64,000 bases of DNA from Flavobacterium terrigena (GTDB lineage Bacteria > Bacteroidota > Bacteroidia > Flavobacteriales > Flavobacteriaceae). A model generated the notes under the pieces. The model had not been told where the DNA came from and searched no databases. It saw nothing but the letters and a program-made list of their open reading frames with translations. Of the stretch, positions 61,451-64,000 are shown one piece after another (the stretch's first letter is position 1; each line of letters opens with the position of its first letter). The DNA is taken from the NCBI RefSeq assembly GCF_900108955.1, contig NZ_FNYA01000002.1, forward strand, positions 1 through 64,000. The letters run 5' to 3'. A program made the translations under genes and the position numbers.

Positions 61451-64000
61451 TTATTTTTTTAAAACTTTATATGTTTTAGTAGCATTCTCTGTTTTAATTT
61501 TAATAAAATAAATTCCAGACATAAAATCTGATAAATCAATACTATTATTTTTAGCATCTGAAATTTTCATTTTTTGACCACTAACATTATAAACTTCAAT
61601 AGAATTTATAAGATTATTATTAAGTCTAGAAATAGTAATATAATCATTTGTTGGATTAGGATAAAGACTAATATCTGACAACCCATCTGTGCTTTCAAGA
61701 CTTAAAACTGCAATCGTTGAAACTGCTGTATTAGTTACTATTGGAGAATTATAATCAAAAAATATGTTTGCCGTATTTGAAAATGTATCGCCAATATTTA
61801 AATCATTTTTCAATTTAATTTTATATACAAAATAACCATCATTATTAGCATCATCAAATGGTAAATTAATTCCGTTAAAAATAAATTCAACTTTATTAAC
61901 TTCTGAAATTTTCACAACCATAGGATGACTTGAATTCACAGGTTTTAATGTTGAAATATCAAACTTATTTGTATCAATATAATCTAACACTCTTACTGTT
62001 TGAGCAGGAAAAGTACCCGTGTTTTCAAAACGTATTAAGTAATTCACGTAGTCGCCAATTTTTTCAGGACCAACAACACTTCCCTCTAAACAAGTTTTAT
62101 CATTTGGATCGTAAGAATTAACAACCACTTGATTTAAACTAAATTCATTATTATTCGGAGTGAAATCAACGTCATTTGTAATATTAGAAACAAAAGTTAA
62201 AACATCATTTGAATTTAATGGAGGATTAGCTGTTGGTGTATTTAGCAAAAACATAACATCAATTGTTCTTTGTTCTTGTGGTAATAAATTAACAAAATTC
62301 CATTTAATTTGATTTGGAAGGATTGCAGTTTGAAGAAAATTTGTTGAACTAAAACTCATTAAGTTACCATTAAAATTCAACATAATTTCACCAGTTCTAG
62401 GAATTGTACCCTCATTCTTAAAAACTATTCTATAACGAGCTTGAAATCCTGGAATTGCATTATTTAAAGGGATAATTACAATATTTAAATCATTAATAAG
62501 TCCATTTACACTACTCAAACAATAGTCTTGATTGAAATATGTATTTTGAGTTGGGAATTGAACAGTAATACTTGGAGGAGAAACAGTAAATTGAGAAGTA
62601 ACTATTGGTGAAATTGTATAATTACCTGCATTTAAATCTAATTTATAATTACCTGAATAATCTGCAAAAAAATCAAAGTTTTCAATACCATTATTAATAT
62701 TAAACTTCATATTAGGAAATACAACATCATTCACATCACATCCACCATTGTTATTTACATCTAATTTTGTGCTTCCTGTAACTGAATAATTTCCACCACC
62801 AATTAAGCGAATTAAACCAGAAGCTACATAATTATTATAATATGAAAATTGAAATCCTCCTAATAAAATTTTATTATCAGCTTGTATAAAAATTTTATTT
62901 ACACCTTTATTAGAAAAGCCTTTACCAACATTAAATGAATAATCTAATGATCCGTCTTGATTTAATCGTAATAAACCTTTTGAGTTTAAATTATTATATG
63001 ATAAAAAATTACCTCCAATTAAAATTTTTCCACCACTTAAACATTTTAATGTGTAGGGCGCACCATTAAATCCTGTACCAACAGATAAAGAATTATCAAC
63101 TATTCCATTTTCAGTTAATCTAATAACTTTATTAGAAACTATGGAATTTACTTTTCCAAAAGCACCAATTGCAACTATCTTATTATCTTCAGTAATATCT
63201 AAATCATATACTGATTCATTATGAGTTGACGTAGTTGTAGTATATGAAAAAAATGGACTTGTAAAAGTTGCATCAGTTGTTCCGTTTTCATTTCTTTTAA
63301 ATATTCCGCCACTTTCATTACTTAAATTACTCATAAATAAATCTATAAGAAATCCGCATGAATATATAAACTTATCATTTGGTAATACTTTAATTTTAGT
63401 TACATTATTTGTTGAAACATTAATTACAGAAAAAGAAGAATCGGTTTGACCATTTGGTAGAATTCTAATTATTGTTCCTTTTCCAGAAGAACCTGTTGTA
63501 GATGAACTTTGATAAGAAACACCTATTACAAAATTATTTGTTGATTGTATATCTAAAGCAGTAATAACTTGACCAGTATAATTAATCGTATGTACAAATG
63601 TTGGGTCTACACTTCCATCTGAGTTTAAAAGCACTAAATCTTTATAGACAATAGAATTTGAAGTTATTGTAAATTTTCCTCCAATTAATATTTTCCCATC
63701 TTGCAATAGTTTAATAACATAAACAAATCCACTAAAATCCCCAACATTAAAACTTGTATCAATTGTTCCGTCTAAATTAAGTCGAATTAAATCCTTAACA
63801 GCATTTTCATTATAAAACTGAAAATAATCTCCTCCAATTAATAACTTCCCATCTGTTTGCTGTTCTATTACATTAACCAAAGCATAATAATTAAGCCCTA
63901 ACATTTTTCTGTTAAAATCATTAGTTAATGCCCCGTTAGAATCTATCTTAGCAATATGATTTATTTGTTTATACGTATTTGCTGCATCCCTTAAATAATC
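61451..64000 (-). CDS. Delta-60 repeat protein with T9SS sorting domain, 5' end missing
   Basis: The frame is open to the right edge, so at least 849 residues are coded here and the start lies outside; the internal ATG at 63904 is not the start. The visible N-terminal part has about seven delta-60 repeats (IDTSFNVG, VDPTFVHT, LDYSFNVGKGF, with DGKILIGG between). Then follow an NGGCDVND carrier-like domain, a DUF11/DUF7619-like domain (SYDPNDKTCLEGS, YLIRFENTGTFPAQTVRVLDYID, FFDYNSPIVTN) and a type A T9SS sorting domain (ISLYPNPTNDYITISRL to KTYKVLKK). A secreted or surface protein; function unknown. Confidence 0.9.
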   Translation of the reverse strand, partial: DYLRDAANTYKQINHIAKIDSNGALTNDFNRKMLGLNYYALVNVIEQQTDGKLLIGGDYFQFYNENAVKDLIRLNLDGTIDTSFNVGDFSGFVYVIKLLQDGKILIGGKFTITSNSIVYKDLVLLNSDGSVDPTFVHTINYTGQVITALDIQSTNNFVIGVSYQSSSTTGSSGKGTIIRILPNGQTDSSFSVINVSTNNVTKIKVLPNDKFIYSCGFLIDLFMSNLSNESGGIFKRNENGTTDATFTSPFFSYTTTTSTHNESVYDLDITEDNKIVAIGAFGKVNSIVSNKVIRLTENGIVDNSLSVGTGFNGAPYTLKCLSGGKILIGGNFLSYNNLNSKGLLRLNQDGSLDYSFNVGKGFSNKGVNKIFIQADNKILLGGFQFSYYNNYVASGLIRLIGGGNYSVTGSTKLDVNNNGGCDVNDVVFPNMKFNINNGIENFDFFADYSGNYKLDLNAGNYTISPIVTSQFTVSPPSITVQFPTQNTYFNQDYCLSSVNGLINDLNIVIIPLNNAIPGFQARYRIVFKNEGTIPRTGEIMLNFNGNLMSFSSTNFLQTAILPNQIKWNFVNLLPQEQRTIDVMFLLNTPTANPPLNSNDVLTFVSNITNDVDFTPNNNEFSLNQVVVNSYDPNDKTCLEGSVVGPEKIGDYVNYLIRFENTGTFPAQTVRVLDYIDTNKFDISTLKPVNSSHPMVVKISEVNKVEFIFNGINLPFDDANNDGYFVYKIKLKNDLNIGDTFSNTANIFFDYNSPIVTNTAVSTIAVLSLESTDGLSDISLYPNPTNDYITISRLNNNLINSIEVYNVSGQKMKISDAKNNSIDLSDFMSGIYFIKIKTENATKTYKVLKK

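Noticed and set aside
63807..63904. The ATG at 63904 as start of the right-hand delta-60 gene.
   Set aside because: The frame stays open through 64000 with delta-60-like sequence (AKIDSNGALTNDFNRK), and no signal peptide follows the ATG; the gene simply runs off the window.
1..64000. Search for a defence island, prophage, secretion cluster or biosynthetic system.
   Set aside because: No integrase, transposase, restriction, toxin-antitoxin, phage structural or assembly-line genes were seen; nearly all genes are core flavobacterial functions. The unexplained signals are in small non-coding repeats instead.

Overview
The window is ordinary chromosomal DNA from a member of the Flavobacteriaceae (Bacteroidota), most likely Flavobacterium or a close relative. 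The signs are a strongly AT-rich sequence, very short intergenic gaps, -7 promoter boxes of the form TAnnTTTG with almost no Shine-Dalgarno sites, C-terminal type IX secretion (T9SS) sorting domains, delta-60 repeat proteins, a fused CcsBA cytochrome c maturation protein, and a 6S RNA beside zapA. I see no prophage, transposase, integrase, CRISPR array, restriction system or biosynthetic gene cluster.

Layout. Positions 1-3488 (minus) are the N-terminal part of a giant exported repeat protein that runs off the left edge. 3745-8210 (plus) holds folE, cysS, yidD, lgt and an exported dienelactone-hydrolase-like protein. 8270-16025 (minus) holds a small unknown gene, a delta-60/T9SS protein, typA, rpsT, two tRNA-Glu genes and proS. 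16122-25334 is mostly plus strand: a Gly/Trp/Tyr-rich lipoprotein, a FadL-like barrel, rimO and small housekeeping or unknown genes. 25381-33717 is mostly minus: DUF2853, menD, an exported glutathione peroxidase, an L,D-transpeptidase-like gene, ccsBA and birA. 33802-39426 (plus) is rsfS, ftsH, LUD, cdsA, psd, an acyl-CoA-binding protein and a lipoprotein superoxide dismutase. 40497-44001 (plus) is an arginase-family gene, a coiled-coil gene, zapA, 6S RNA and rny. 44879-49986 (minus) is ftsY, DUF4295, rpmG, rpmB, cinA, an Hpt protein, an FAH-family gene and an exonuclease. 50138-52252 is a hybrid histidine kinase. 52257-56515 (minus) is DUF2306, a YARHG lipoprotein, a 2-oxoacid dehydrogenase E2 and a glycosyltransferase. 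56626-61400 (plus) is a CocE-like hydrolase, an ABC-F ATPase and a methyltransferase. A second delta-60/T9SS protein runs off the right edge.

How the genes work together. Envelope biogenesis is well represented: lgt, yidD, ftsY, cdsA/psd, the L,D-transpeptidase, ccsBA and several lipoproteins. So is translation: cysS, proS, typA, rpsT, rpmB/rpmG, rimO, rsfS and tRNA-Glu. Three large surface or secreted repeat proteins sit at both ends and in the left third. Promoter boxes revise several gene starts, including folE, typA, terB-like, ccsBA, LUD and the arginase-family gene.

The most interesting unexplained signal is a family of degenerate arrays with strict 7-bp periodicity. They lie directly after stop codons (cysS, yidD, proS, the terB-like gene, gpx), and pairs share sequence and orientation relative to the gene. 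Similar arrays lie inside two coding sequences (a glycosyltransferase and a methyltransferase). Other non-coding structure includes two related hairpin elements, two copies of a 71-bp palindrome, a structured rpsT leader, and a 38-bp terminator repeated exactly on both sides of a delta-60 gene.
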